Shown here one piece after another: positions 51,501 to 63,998 of a stretch of 64,000 nucleotides of DNA. Location: positions 4,007,001 through 4,071,000 of the forward strand of contig NC_134662.1 in the NCBI RefSeq assembly GCF_030463565.1, in the 5' to 3' direction. Under the pieces are notes generated by a model. The model was given only the letters and a program-made list of their open reading frames with translations, was not told where the DNA came from and searched no databases. Numbering within the stretch: position 1 is the stretch's first letter; the number at the start of each line of letters is the position of its first letter. The position numbers and the translations under genes were made by a program. Source of the DNA: Pelecanus crispus (lineage: Eukaryota; Chordata; Aves; Pelecaniformes; Pelecanidae).

Positions 51501-54500
51501 CGTGTTTCTCTCCTGAACGCAGGAAGCGATCTCAAACAGACTATGTGTTTTCTTCTGCAGGTGGGAGGGGACACCAGGTCCACAAATCCTGGCCAACCTC
51601 TATCAGTGAAGCTGACAGCAGCCTGGATTCAAATGCAGGTAGATACTGAAAACAGCCCAGGGCAGGCAGTCCTTCCCCTTCTAATAGTCAGCCTAAAACC
51701 AGAGCATCGGAGTCAGGCGGGATCCGTCACTTCTCTTTTTTATCTGCCTTGTAATAACGCTGGGTTGTAAATAACTGCTCTGATCCCAATCTGGGATGGG
51801 ATGGGATGAGGGACCACTGAGCCTTCACGCTACTCTGGCTGCAGCCTGCTTCACTGTGAGGCACTCTACGGGCACGCACAGCCCTTGCTAGCTCCCAGTT
51901 TCTCATTTTCTCCAGACAGAGCTGACCCAGCCGCGCAAGGCACACGACTGCTTGCTGTGGGAATCAGCCACGAGCATCAGAGCACACTCAGAAGAGAACC
52001 AACTTTGCCGGTAATCTCACTGGCTTTTGCGTTTTCTTTGGGCAGGTGAATTCAGCCATAAACTCCAGCGGTTGTCTTCCAACGGCACCATGTCGTCCAG
52101 CGAAGAGCTGGAAGAGAAGGATGAGAACGCAACCCCCTTTGAGCAGAGTACGTGACAGCATGGGAGGTGCCACAGTGCTCCCGCTGTGCACCCGCAGCCC
52201 ATGGCAAAGCTAACAGCAGGTTGACTTTTCCCAAATTCAGTAGTTCTGGAGGTAAAGTGAACAATTGCTTGGAGGATACCTGATGGTGACCCCATGAGGA
52301 GCCCAACAGCATTTGCTTTACCAAGGGATGAGCTCTGCTCAGACCGGTGGGAACAGATGAGCTAGGGCTGTACACCTCAGCGTACAGGTTATTTGCAACG
52401 TTGCTAAAGACCTAGTGCATCCAGCTGGTTGTCTGCTCTGTGACAGTGACCCCTCTGCTCGAGCTTTGCTTAACCCTGCCTCCTCAGGAGCCAGGACGCA
52501 GCTGAATTTCTTTTCGTTCTGCTCGTAGGCATCAATGGGATCACACCAGAGATGACGGCTCCAACAGGGCCCTTCCGAAACGTTGGCTTATCCAAGGCTG
52601 CCCAGACTCATCGGCTGAGGAAGCTCCGTACCCCTTCCAAGTGTCGGGAGTGCAACAGCTACGTTTACTTCCAGGGAGCAGAATGCGAGGAGGTAAAGTT
52701 GGGAGAAGTGGGAAGAGCGCTCGGCGGGTGGAACAGACGGAGGATATGCCCCATGAATGGGGTGACCTCACCGCTACCTGCCCGGACTCGGTCCTGTGAT
52801 TCACTCTGTCCTCATATGAGAGCCACACGCTCCGCAGCAGCATATTGTGGTGCAGCTTTTCATGTGGGTATCACAGGTTTGCTGTAGAAACCCGGCCAGG
52901 AGCCCTGACCACACATGTGGTACAAACCATGGGTGTAACCCCAGCCGGGAGGTCTAAGCTTCCTGTGGAAGAAGACATGCCAGCATGAACTTTGGGGCAG
53001 GCCTACCTTAGCACAGCTCTAACATGCGTTTAGGAAGACATTCCCGGCTGCTACTGCTTTTTTTCCCCCTGTTCTAGGACTGCTTCATGCTCCGTCATGG
53101 CTTGGGGTCTGTCCCTCTGAGACAGGTCAATCGTTCCCAGGGCTACGGAGGGCTCGACGCCGCGCAGAGCCGGGGTGGCTGCGCTGTTCACAAGACGCGA
53201 TCCCCAGTGACTTGACCAACAGCAGCTGCGGGGAACACGCTGCTCGAAACGTCTGCCTTGTGCCTCTTTGGGGAGGGGTCCATGTGCTTTGCGTTGGTCC
53301 TGCGGTGTCTCCAAGAAAGGCATTTTTCCTGTCTGCCGTCCTGCTCAACCAGCTCCTCGTTCTCCGAGCGATGCCCAGCGTGTCTCAGTGGCTGCCCTTC
53401 CACCTAACCCATGGTGCTGGCTCCCACCTCCACGCATTTCCCTGTGTTTTCCAGTGCTACCTGGCCTGCCACAAGAAGTGTCTGGAAACCTTGGCCATCC
53501 AGTGCGGGCACAAGAAACTCCAAGGGAAGCTGCAGCTTTTTGGGCAAGACTTCACAAAGGCTTCTCAGAGTAGCTCAGACGGCATCCCCTTCATCATCAA
53601 GAAGTGTGTTTCTGAGATTGAGAAGCGGGCACTGAAAACCAAGGTGACGCACTCTTCCTCCTTCTTCAGCTAAGCTGGCTCAGCTGCCTTCTCTTGAAAT
53701 GTTCTTCTGCCTTGGCATGAAAACCAACAGTCTCGTTTTTCAGATTACTGGAGGCAGGAAGCCAGAAAGTCCCAGATGATAAACTGGCCCTGATACCCCA
53801 AACTCTGACCTCAAAAAATCACTTCTCTTGCCTCCTTCTTTCCTATGAAACAGGAGTGACAGTAACATCCGAGCTGGAAGGGGAGGTCCCAGAATAACTT
53901 CTGAGAGGGATTTCCAGCCTCAAAAAAGGAGGGGGTGGGAGCTAGAAGCCCACTGTCTCATGCAAACACAAGGAGAAGCATCTCCCCCCATTTCAATTCC
54001 ACTTTTCTCTCTTTTACAGGGCATCTACCGAGTTAATGGCGTCAAGACCCGGGTGGAGAAGCTTTGCCAGGCATTTGAGAATGGGAAAGAGCTGGTGGAG
54101 CTGTCCCAGGCCTCCCCTCATGATATCAGCAACGTCTTGAAGCTCTACCTGAGACAGGTAAGGTGCTGGTGATACCTTCTGCTTGGGGGGAGGCAAGGAG
54201 AGGTGGCCAGAGGAACTAACTTCCCCAAAACAAACCTGGCCTCACCGAGGCATCTCTGGCCAGGAGTAATTCTGCACAATCTGGGCGTCACAACCGTATG
54301 GCAGGGTGGGTGGTGGGGGTCCCTCCCGGCTGGGAGCGGATCAGCGGTGGAGATGGGGGGACGTGTGCGAGCGGGGATGAGCACTCGCACTGCGCCTCCT
54401 CCGAGCTGACTGCGGGTTTCCTGCTCTCGGTGAGCCCTCGCTTCACGTGGCTCCGCCGCCGCTGCAGCAGCGGTATTCGTATCCGCAGAAAAACAACGTG

Positions 54501-57500
54501 CAGAAGCACCAAATCCCCCCTCCCCTTTGCAATTGGGGAACCAAGTACAAGAAAAGGGAAGTGATCCGGCATAGGTCGCTCCGCACGGCAGAGCCGGGGC
54601 TGAGCTCACGTCTCCCCACGCGGCGCTGGGCCCCTCGGGTCGCCCTGCGGTGGGCTCAGCCGGGTGCTGGGACCCTCGGGTCGCCCTGCGGTGGGCTCAG
54701 CTGGGTGCTGGGACCCTCGGGGCGCCCTGCGGTGGGCTCAGCCGGGTGCTGGGACCCTCGGGGCGCCCTGCGGTGGGCTCAGCCGGGTGCTGTAGCCCTC
54801 GGGGCGCCCTGCGGTGGGCTCAGCTGGGTGCTGGGACCCTCGGGGCGCCCTGCGGTGGGCTCAGCAGGGTGCTGGGACCCTCGGGTCGCCCTGCGGTGGG
54901 CTCAGCCGGGTGCTCTGCCCCTCGGGTCGCCCTGCGGTGGGCTCAGCCGGGTGCTGGGACCCTCGGGTCGCCCTGCGGTGGGCTCAGCCGGGTGCTCTGC
55001 CCCTCAGGTCGCCCTGCGGTGGGCTCAGCCGGGTGCTGGGACCCTTGGGTCGCCCTGCGGTGGGCTCAGCCGGGTGCTGGGACCCTCGGGGCGCCCTGCG
55101 GTGGGCTCAGCTGGGTGCTGGGACCCTCGGGGCGCCCTGCGGTGGGCTCAGCAGGGTGCTGGGACCCTCGGGTCGCCCTGCGGTGGGCTCAGCCGGGTGC
55201 TGGGACCCTCGGGTCGCCCTGCGGTGGGCTCAGCCGGGTGCTCTGCCCCTCGGGTCGCCCTGCGGTGGGCTCAGCCGGGTGCTGGGACCCTCGGGTCGCC
55301 CTGTGGTGGGCTCAGCCGGGTGCTCTGCCCCTCGGGTCGCCCTGCGGTGGGCTCAGCCGGGTGCTGGGACCCTTGGGTCGCCCTGCGGTGGGCTCAGCAG
55401 GGTGCTCTGCCCCTCGGGTCGCCCTGCGGTGGGCTCAGCCGGGTGCTGGGACCCTCAGGTCGCCCTGCGGTGGGCTCAGCAGGGTGCTCTGCCCCTCGGG
55501 TCGCCCTGCGGTGGGCTCAGCCGGGTGCTGGGACCCTTGGGTCGCCCTGCGGTGGGCTCAGCAGGGTGTTGGGTCCTGCTCACAGCTGTTCTCCACCCCC
55601 AGCAAATGCCAATAAGCAAAGCTGAAAACTGGCAGTGCAAACGGCATCACCCACATCCTCCAACCAGCCACCACAAGGCAGATGGAGAGGAAGCAGCTTC
55701 TCCTTCGCCCTGCAGCCTCACCGCTTAACTCTTTAGTGCTGCCTTTCTTGGAGGGCTGGTGTAACGCCACAGAAGGGCTCCTGCACGTTAAAGCAAGAAT
55801 CAGGCTCAGCTCAAGGAGGGAGCCTTGTCCCTAGGTCCCCTGCGCAGAGAGAAGGGCTCTGAATTGCCTCTGCGGTTTCTCCAGAGAAGAAAAGCAGAGT
55901 GGAAAGAGAGGAAGAATCAGTCCTGAGCCACAATCCAACGTCTCACTGCAGAGAAATGGGTTTAAAGCCCCTCCATGAGAGTGCTGGGCTGGAGGGGACG
56001 TGCTGTGAGAGGCAGCCTATCCCCAAAACCATCCGTTTAAGCCACCCAGAAAACACCGCCAGCCATGCAAAAGCACCAATTAATTAACATGCTGCTCGGG
56101 GTGCTTCATACAAACTTCAAAGCAAGAGTTTCCACCTCACCGCAGCCCCACCTTTGCTGCAGGCTATGCCGATTACATCCTGCCTTCTCCACCCCGAGAA
56201 CAATTCTTTCCTGTCGTCTTTTATTCCTGCCCTCTTTCTAACCCCTCCTGTCTGCTGGGGAGCTGCTGCTCTGCTCACCCCAGCCCAGGGCTTTCCTAGG
56301 GGAAAAAGAATTCCTTAACCTTCACCCGGAGGGTCCTATCCAGCAGAGAGCACCCACGGGTTGATCAAACGCTGCTTTTTGCTTGAACTCCACAGGTACT
56401 AATTGGCTAGGACAAATGCGACTGGATTTACACGCTTCAGGAGATGGATAAACAAACATTACCTTCTGGGTAGCACTCTTTGCAAGCGTTGGGGATGTTT
56501 CCTTGCTGTAGAAAGGGCCCAGGTGTCCTCAGCTCAACAGCACTGGGCAGGTCTAGGTGTCGGGGAGGGGGCGAGCCTCCCCCGGGACCAGGCAGCATGG
56601 CTCTCCAGCACCCATCTCCCCTGTTCTTGCTTGCAGCTGCCGGAGCCCATTATGCCCTTCCGCATGTACAACGAGCTGATGGGCCTGGCCAAGGAGAGCT
56701 TGCAGGGCGGCGAGGCCAAGGGCAAGAGTGGGAAAGGGGGCCCTGAGCTGGTGGACAAAGGAGCCGACACGGACAAGGTGGTGGTGAACCTGGTGCTGAA
56801 GCTGAAGGAGCTGCTGAAGGAGCTTCCCTGGGAGAACATGGCCACGCTCCAGTACCTCCTGCAGCACCTGAGAAGGTGAGAAGGGCAGGTCCAGAGCCCG
56901 TGCGGGTGCTGGGGCACCTTCCCTTTCTTCCCTAGAGTGGGAAGGTTAACTGCAGCCTCCCCACCGGACCCACGCTGGCAGCAGGGACAGCCCAGCCCTT
57001 CCCAGGAGCAGGGAGGTAGATCCGTGGCTGCAGCTACTTCTCTGCGCTCACGAAGCTCGCGTGTGCCACGAGAGAGGACTCTTGTGCTGCCAGCCTAGCA
57101 TCTCCTCCAGCCTGGATGTGCCAGGCTGGGCAAGCCTTGCCTGTCCACCTGTCCCTTCTCCCTGCTTGCTCTCATGAGTTCCCTGCTTGCTCTCACGAGT
57201 TCCCTGCTTGCTCTCATGAGTTCCCTGCTTGCTCTCACGCGTTCCTCCTCCTCCCCCCCAGGATTGTGGAAGTGGAACAGGACAACAAGATGACCTCAAG
57301 CAACTTGGGCATCGTCTTTGGGCCAACGCTGATGCGCCCAAGGCCCACGGATGCCACTATTTCCTTGTCCTCGCTGGTTGATTATCCCCACCAAGCTCGC
57401 ATCATTGAGGCGCTCATCATCTTCTATTCGACCATCTTTGAGAACAAGGAGACCGCGGCGCTGGCCGACTCCAGCAAATACGCCACAGACAGCAAGGAGG

Positions 57501-59434
57501 AGGCAGCCAGCTGCTCTGACCTGGTAGGAGCCTCCGGGGAAGGGAGCACCCTTAGGGGATGGGAAGCCTACCACAACAGCCTGCTGGCGCTTGCAACCTG
57601 GAGCAGATCAGCTGGGGCAGACCCTCCTGCAGCCCCAACACCCCCCACCCCTCTCCTGAACGGTGCCCTGGCCTCCTGCTCTGCCCTGCAGATTGCACCA
57701 GTGACCCCATCCCTGCTGTGCCCCACGATGGTACGGGCCTGGCCAACGCTGTTGCCTTTCTCTTAGAAAACCCGCCTTGCTTCGTCACGTCTCCATGTGC
57801 ATCCCCACTCCACTTGCGAGTGATTTTCTGCCCCAAAAGAACAGTCTCAGTAGGTGAGACAGGCAGGGGACGGAAGGATGGAGCCTACGTGCTTTTACAC
57901 CAGGACGAGTTGGTATTTCTCCAGTGAACAATGAGCTGTGTGGAACCATTTCATAGACTCATAGAATCATAGAATCATGGAATCATTTAGGTTGGAAAAT
58001 ACCTTTAAGATCATCCAGTCCAACCATTAACCTAACACTACCAAGTCCACCACTAAACCAATTAAGGGCAGAGTCATAATTTCATGTTTCCTGGCTTGGT
58101 GGCTGGATTGTTTTATAATGAAAGTAAAAATAGGAATCATTAAGGTTGGAAAGCACCTCTAAGATCATCAGCCCAACCATCAACCCAACACCCCCATGCC
58201 CACTAAACCATGGCCCAAAGTGCCACCTCTGCCCGTTTTTTGAACCCCTCCAGGGCTGGGGACTCCCCCACCTCTCTGGGCAGCCTGTTCAATGCTTGAC
58301 CACTCTTTCCGTAAAGCAATTTCTCCTAATATCCAACCTAAACCTCCCCTGACACAGCTTGAGGCCATTTCCTCTCGTCCTATTGCTTGTTCCTTGGGAG
58401 AAGAGCCCGACCCCCCTCCCTGCCCCCTCCTGTCAGGAGCTGCAGAGCGATCAGGTCTCCCCTCAGCCTCCTCTTCTCCAGGCTGAACACCCCCAGCTCC
58501 CTCAGCCGCTCCCCACCAGCCCTGTGCTCCACACCCTTCCCCAGCTCCATCGCCCTTCTCTGGACACGCTCCAGCACCCCAATGTCCTCCTTGTAGTGAG
58601 GGGCCCACAACTGAACACAGTATTCGAGGTGCAGCCTCACCAGCGCCGAGTACGGGAGCACAATCACCTCCCTGCTCCCGCTGGCCACGCTGTCCTCAGT
58701 GAATGGGAGTTTTCTCCTCCATGCCCTCACCACTGTACCTCTTCCTCCCAGGCCAACGCAGGCTCCCAGCCAGCAGCTCCTCCCGGCAGCATCCCCTACC
58801 TAGAGCTGCCTTCAGAGAAGGGCAATTTGGATTACAGCACCGACTCATTTGCAGGTAAGTGAAAGGCACCCGCTGGCTCCTCCGCAGTGGGCACAGGTCT
58901 CTCGGGAGGTACGAGATGTCACCAGCGGCACTAGCACAGACCCCCTCCCCTGTCCTGAAGACCGCAAGTTTGCTGAGCAAAGCTCCTGCTGATGCCATGG
59001 TGCCGGGCGAGAGCGTAACGCAGGGCTCCCTCTGACCCACAGAGTCCGGCGACCGCTCCGTTGACTCCGACTCCGAGCTGGAGGACAGCGGGGAGCTGCT
59101 GGCCGCTGCGGACGGGGGGCCACGAACCCAGTTAACAAAACAGGAGAGCGAGACCAGCACAGACGAAGCTCAGTTCTGTGATGACGGGAGCGAGGGACAG
59201 CGGAGCCGGAGCTGCAGCGTGGGCCAGTCGGACACGGAGGGCACCGCTCCCCGCTGCCGCAGCCCCCTGGAAGAAGAGCAAAGCGATGCAGAAGAATACC
59301 CCGAGAGCCGCCTTTCTGCTGCCGACACGGACTACAACACAAACCAGTCCAACAACACATCCACGCCTGCTGCTGCCCGGCATCTGGCAACCAGGTGCCA
59401 AGACGGCTGCGAGCAGCAGCCCCGGTTTATCTAA
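39522..59434 (+). CDS. ARHGAP45: Rho GTPase-activating protein 45 (HMHA1): F-BAR, C1, RhoGAP
   Basis: Rho-family GAP of blood cells that couples membrane curvature to Rac/Rho inactivation (family knowledge). Twenty-three coding exons chain in phase to about 1177 aa: 39522-39611, 42000-42330, 44589-44732, 45861-45945, 46405-46477, 46990-47068, 47459-47596, 47842-47906, 48425-48535, 49312-49392, 49623-49802, 50012-50149, 50449-50639, 50966-51126, 51561-51638, 52046-52147, 52529-52692, 53455-53643, 54020-54157, 56637-56875, 57262-57523, 58752-58854, 59043-59434. It starts [20 protein letters not shown]. The F-BAR coiled coil covers about residues 250-530. A C1 zinc finger (about 718-765) shows the KCRECNSY...[12 protein letters not shown] pattern. 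The RhoGAP domain (about 800-990) has the arginine finger in GIYRVNG and the [29 protein letters not shown] blocks. An acidic Ser-rich tail ends QQPRFI. The human HA-1 minor antigen region corresponds to VVLRDDPKEL at the exon 2/3 junction. Confidence 0.97.
40281..40439 (+). other. ARHGAP45: Candidate cassette or alternative first exon of ARHGAP45
   Basis: A stretch of 159 bases (53 codons) is bounded by a strong acceptor (cccggaccccccccag, ending 40280) and a donor (CTGACG|gtacgg). It is open throughout, and phase 0 at both ends, so it fits between exon 1 (ending 39611) and exon 2 (from 42000) without a frame change. An internal ATG at 40311 would allow use as an alternative first exon giving a basic, Ser-rich leader ([15 protein letters not shown]). 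The TATA-like sequence at 40016 would suit that. I do not recognise the peptide. Transcript data would be decisive. Confidence 0.45.
41558..41785 (-). mobile_element. CR1 LINE 3' end in ARHGAP45 intron 1
   Basis: Antisense CR1 terminus beginning agaatcatagaatcatcgaa, then ggttggaaaagacttttaag and the tccaaccattaacctgacac block. After a spacer of about 100 bases, a second copy of the ggttggaaag...aagatcatcagcccaac segment follows. 5'-truncated. Confidence 0.92.
42331..44588 (+). other. ARHGAP45 intron 2
   Basis: GC-rich intron. Its last 550 bases are a 13-base tandem array (separate entry). I see no gene or transposon in the remainder. Confidence 0.6.
44017..44570. repeat. 13-base minisatellite before ARHGAP45 exon 3
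   Basis: About 42 units of a 13-base motif (tggggcagggaca / gcagggcagggac) that alternate to form a 26-base higher-order unit. The array ends about 20 bases before the exon 3 acceptor. It is G-rich on the transcribed-sense strand. Because 13 is not a multiple of 3, all frames cycle, which explains the long spurious open frames on both strands. Confidence 0.95.
45558..45608 (-). mobile_element. Short CR1 3' fragment in ARHGAP45 intron 3
   Basis: Only the last ~50 bases of a CR1 element, antisense: agaatcatagaatcgtttagg ttggaaaagacctttaagatcatcc. Extremely 5'-truncated. Confidence 0.88.
54158..56636 (+). other. ARHGAP45 intron 19
   Basis: Contains the 41-base minisatellite (separate entry). 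The flanks (54158-54635 and 55580-56636) show no gene or CR1 copy. It separates the two halves of the RhoGAP domain coding sequence. Confidence 0.6.
54640..55575. repeat. 41-base minisatellite, about 23 copies, in ARHGAP45 intron 19
   Basis: Units of 41 bases (ctcgggtcgccctgcggtgg followed by gctcagccgggtgctgggacc) repeat about 23 times with two main variants: ggtgctgggaccc and ggtgctctgcccc. The unit has no stop codon in any plus-strand frame, so three overlapping open frames of 300-390 codons appear here; they are artefacts of the repeat. Confidence 0.97.
57160..57243. repeat. Four 21-base repeats before ARHGAP45 exon 21
   Basis: Exact 21-base units (ccctgcttgctctcatgagtt, with catgag/cacgag alternation) start at 57160, 57181, 57202 and 57223. 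They provide the pyrimidine-rich stretch upstream of the exon 21 acceptor at 57261. Confidence 0.93.
57951..58695 (-). mobile_element. CR1 LINE, ~745 bases, in ARHGAP45 intron 21
   Basis: The longest CR1 copy here. On the minus strand it encodes a decayed piece of the ORF2 C-terminus ([40 protein letters not shown]). The 3' end shows the bipartite structure: first tail at 57951-58060, a spacer of about 75 bases with catgtttcctggcttggtgg, then a second tail-like segment from 58136. Its 5' end lies about 57 bases before exon 22. Antisense to ARHGAP45. Confidence 0.95.
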
Positions 59435-61810
59435 GCCACCGAACAAAAATACTGCAGACGCTGGGATGGGGGCAAAGGGGCAAAACCCAGAAACGACCCA
59501 GGCGTAGCGACTCGCAAAGCTGTGATGGTGAGGGGTGAGGAGGGACAGCACAGAGCCACGGGCAGCTCGGGGGGTTTGGTGTGTCAGCTGCAGGCAGGTC
59601 CTCGCTGTTCCGTGGCTGGAGCTTTCACACAAAACCCCTGAGCCCCTCGGCTCCCGACCGGGAAAATCGGGTCAGTCTGCCTCGACTGCTGGGAGCGCCT
59701 GCTCAATCCAACAGCCCATGAAGGGCATTTCTGGGGAAGGAGCTGAAGCAGAGCAGACCCTTCGCTTGTTGTTCCAGACTGGGAAGGAACCCAGGGCTTT
59801 GCCATGCCCGTGCCAGGTCACAGACTTAATTTTTGCCGCGCTCCCTAATCCTACACCTCTACTGCAGAAATCGAGATAGGAAGAGTCACGGGATCCTATC
59901 ATCCTTGCTGCAGCTGGGAGGGGAGACGAGGCTGCCAGGAGGCGACACGGGGAGAGCTTGCCAGCAGCGAGCAGAAGGGCACTGCAGCAAGGCATGGGTG
60001 CCGCACGGACAGACGGACAACGCCGAGCACCGCGCACACAGGCTGGCTCTGCCGGCCTGGGGAACAGCTCGCCGGGAAGCGGTGACACGGCCGGAGGAGC
60101 GCTGGGTTCGGTGTAGCCGGGTAAAAGCCACCTGCGCCATCTCGCACGGAGCCGGTCTCGGCTTTAGGGCCGTGGGTGCGCGGTTTGCCAGGCCCTGCAA
60201 GGTACATTTCCCATTTATAACTGACTGTGCCAGGCACCCAAAGTCCAGCGACGAATTTACTGCCTCAGCACTTCCAAGCAACACGGGGCTCAACTGGCGA
60301 CGCGCCTTTCCTGGCTGGGCTGACAAGGTTTGCATTGCTGCTTGTATTTATGGGCATTTTTCTACTTGGCAGGAGCCACGCAAAGAGCAACCCGCAGGCT
60401 GTGAGCAAGCTCAGGGGACAGGTTTTCCTGGCTGTAGGGTCCTGAGCATTGCCTGATCTCTCAGGGGTTATTTTTTTGGCAGACATTTGGTCTCCAAAAA
60501 TCTTAAGCTGCAAGTCCAGGACTATAGTTTTGCTCTTCCAGCTGGCCCCGAGATGGAGCTGGGCAGCTCCAAGGTCACCAAGGGGAGAGGCCGCCTCCTC
60601 CTCAGGACCGCCACGGACTGAACCGAGTCACAGCCCCTGCCAGTGTAAGAGGCTTTTTTTTTTTTTTTTTTGGTAAAGAGATAACCCTTCAACATGAATC
60701 CACTACCTCTGCTGGCAAAGGTTAAATATCTTAAAAGGTTAAACAAGACCAGCCAAAGTATTGCTTTTTTTGAAAGCTACGAGACTTTTGTGCACTGAAG
60801 CAGAGAAACAAGTAGATTTTAACTCGGAAAATGCTGAAAGCTGTTTCCTTCCATTAGCCTGCCTGTACCTGGGCTGCGTTCCCGCCAGCACTGCTGAGCG
60901 TGCCACAAGACCCTCAGCCCCGGAGGGCACACGACGAGCAAAGACCAAGAGCTCCCGGCCGGGGACAGGTTCACAAGGGCACCTCACACACAAGCAACTC
61001 GCAGCCGACGGGTTCCTAAGGAATTGCACAAATCCAAAGTTGTTTTCTAATAATTAGCCAGACCCTTCCTCAGCGAGAGGCTGGACGCGTCTGCTCACGC
61101 GTCAGGCCTCATCGCTCCGGGTCTGAAGCGCATCCCCCGCAACGGGACAGCGAGGGGGAAGGCAGAGGCGGATCTCCAGCCAAGGGAGCCGAGCGAGCGA
61201 AGCTGAAGATACACCCAGCGGTGTTCGGAGGGCTATACGCACCTCGTTACTGTAGAGCTGGGCAATCAGCCAGGTGTTTGATTCCTTAGAGCATCCGTCT
61301 CCAGCACAGGGGAGAGCCTGGGCTTTACCGTTCCCAAAGCTCTCCGAGACTAACTGGAAATGCATTTCAGCATAGGAGGTAAAAGGTACACAAAACCAAA
61401 GTTAACGTACAACTGAACAGTTAATTCCTGAACCAAAGAAGAGCTAGAGATACCTGTGAGACATTCTGTTCTGCAGCTTTTCAACGAGACGGTTGGATTT
61501 TTCCAGCAGGTCATTTCCACGGTAGCAAGAGGAACGAGGCCGACTGCCTTGTCCTGCTACCAGCACTGCTACCACGGGCGGTACCACGTGTGTTTGCGAG
61601 GATGGATGAGAGGTGAATGCGAGTGAGGGAAGGGACAAAAGCTATGCTTGAGCTTCACATGGTAACAGGAGCCCTTCTATCTGTATATTAATTCAGCATG
61701 GAAAAAGTAAAGTAGTTTGTTATGACATGGCTGTATGAAGCTGCGTTATGCGTTTTGCTGCATTCGGATTGACGTATTTCCAAAAATAAATAAAATCTGT
61801 GTGTTCCAAC
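59435..61810 (+). other. ARHGAP45 3' UTR
   Basis: About 2.4 kb between the TAA stop and the first convincing AATAAA. A T-run at 60652-60671 is the only simple repeat of note. I see no further open frame of coding character. Confidence 0.6.
61785..61794 (+). promoter_or_regulatory. ARHGAP45 polyadenylation signals
   Basis: Two overlapping AATAAA hexamers (61785-61790 and 61789-61794) followed by a tgtgtgttcc GU-rich stretch, the usual downstream element. Confidence 0.75.
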
Positions 61811-62255
61811 CCGTGTCTGTCCTGGAGATCAGAGTCTTCCAGACCCGTACACCCACGGCCGCAGGAGGCTAAGCACCGTAAGGAAGCATCCAAGTATTTC
61901 TAGCACGTAAACTGAAGTTTAAAAACCCTCAAGAGGCCTGGAACAGATTAAAATGAAAGCGACGGGGGGGTGATAGGCGACTCTCCATTGCAATATCTGA
62001 ACACCAAGGTCTCAGAACAAGGGCCAGAGGGTAGAACAGGTAAGGTAAGCAACGAGGTAAGTCTGAACTGCAGCGTCACAACTGCACACGGCAGCTGGAT
62101 CAGAGATCTGCAGGGCGAGCTCTTGGCTCGGCCGTGATGGGGAGTCCCTCAGAGCCTCAGCAGCAAGGTACTCCAAACGGAATGAAAAAGAGAGGAACTA
62201 GCAAAGTCCAGGCAGCTTTGGTACAGAGAGGCTGAGGAATACAATACCAGTGAGG
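61811..62255. other. Tail-to-tail spacer between ARHGAP45 and POLR2E
   Basis: About 450 bases between the two convergent polyadenylation sites. I see nothing recognisable in it. Confidence 0.5.
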
Positions 62256-62274
62256 AACAGCGAGAGTACAAACC

Positions 62275-62280
62275 TTTATT
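62275..62280 (-). promoter_or_regulatory. POLR2E polyadenylation signal
   Basis: TTTATT on the plus strand is AATAAA on the POLR2E strand, about 615 bases past the stop codon, followed by a GTTTGTACTCT stretch. Confidence 0.7.
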
Positions 62281-62893
62281 AAAAATAAGATCCTATAAAT
62301 AAAATAGGAAAGCAAAAGCCTTTTCCCACTCGCTTCCTCCCTGCACAAATCAGTCGCTTCAGGTGACTTCCACAGCACAAGTCCTTAGCGAAGAGTAAGG
62401 AGCTACAGCAAAGTCCATGCTGGAAAACAAGGCATTAGGCCAAGTAACACAACTGTGTAGAGGCAACACGGAAAGAGAATTTTCTTGGCCACCTATGAAA
62501 AGGCAGACATCTCAGAGTGGAAATTGCCAGCAGGTGGGAAGATCAGGAGGTGTCACACAACTCTTCCACACCTGGAAGAAAGAGAACTCGGGCTGTGAAT
62601 CACCTCACGCCTCCCTCGGCAGAGTGCTCTCCAGGCCAAGCCCCGCTGATGCCCTGAACATGGACAGGCACGTCCCAAGCGATGGATACTGAGGCAAGGG
62701 GCTGATTAAGCCTTGCTCTCGTCTGTCCTCTCAGTTGCCTCCACAAACAATTTAAAGTTCTGAGATAATCTTTTCCTGGAGGCCGCTCGCTTCATGTCAA
62801 TCCTGGCAAGCGCCAGCCTAAGTCTAAGGTGCTTGCCCAAAGCCCTCCACTAGCCCGAGGGTTTCGTACTCCGCCTTACCTGAAAGCTCCAGA

Positions 62894-63998
<1,105 letters not shown>

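Noticed and set aside
54447-55728. Three overlapping plus-strand open frames of 300-390 codons rich in the repeat [12 protein letters not shown]
   Set aside because: They are the 41-base minisatellite read in three frames; 41 is not a multiple of 3 and the unit lacks stops. It is intronic with good flanking splice sites.
57116-57261. In-frame 5' extension of ARHGAP45 exon 21 through the CSHEFPA repeats
   Set aside because: The frame is open, but the repeat AG sites would give the wrong phase when joined to exon 20, and the ccccccag acceptor at 57261 is far better and matches the conserved [12 protein letters not shown] junction.
58380-58733. Minus-strand 117-codon open frame as a host gene
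   Set aside because: It is the decayed ORF2 C-terminus of the CR1 element at 57951-58695.
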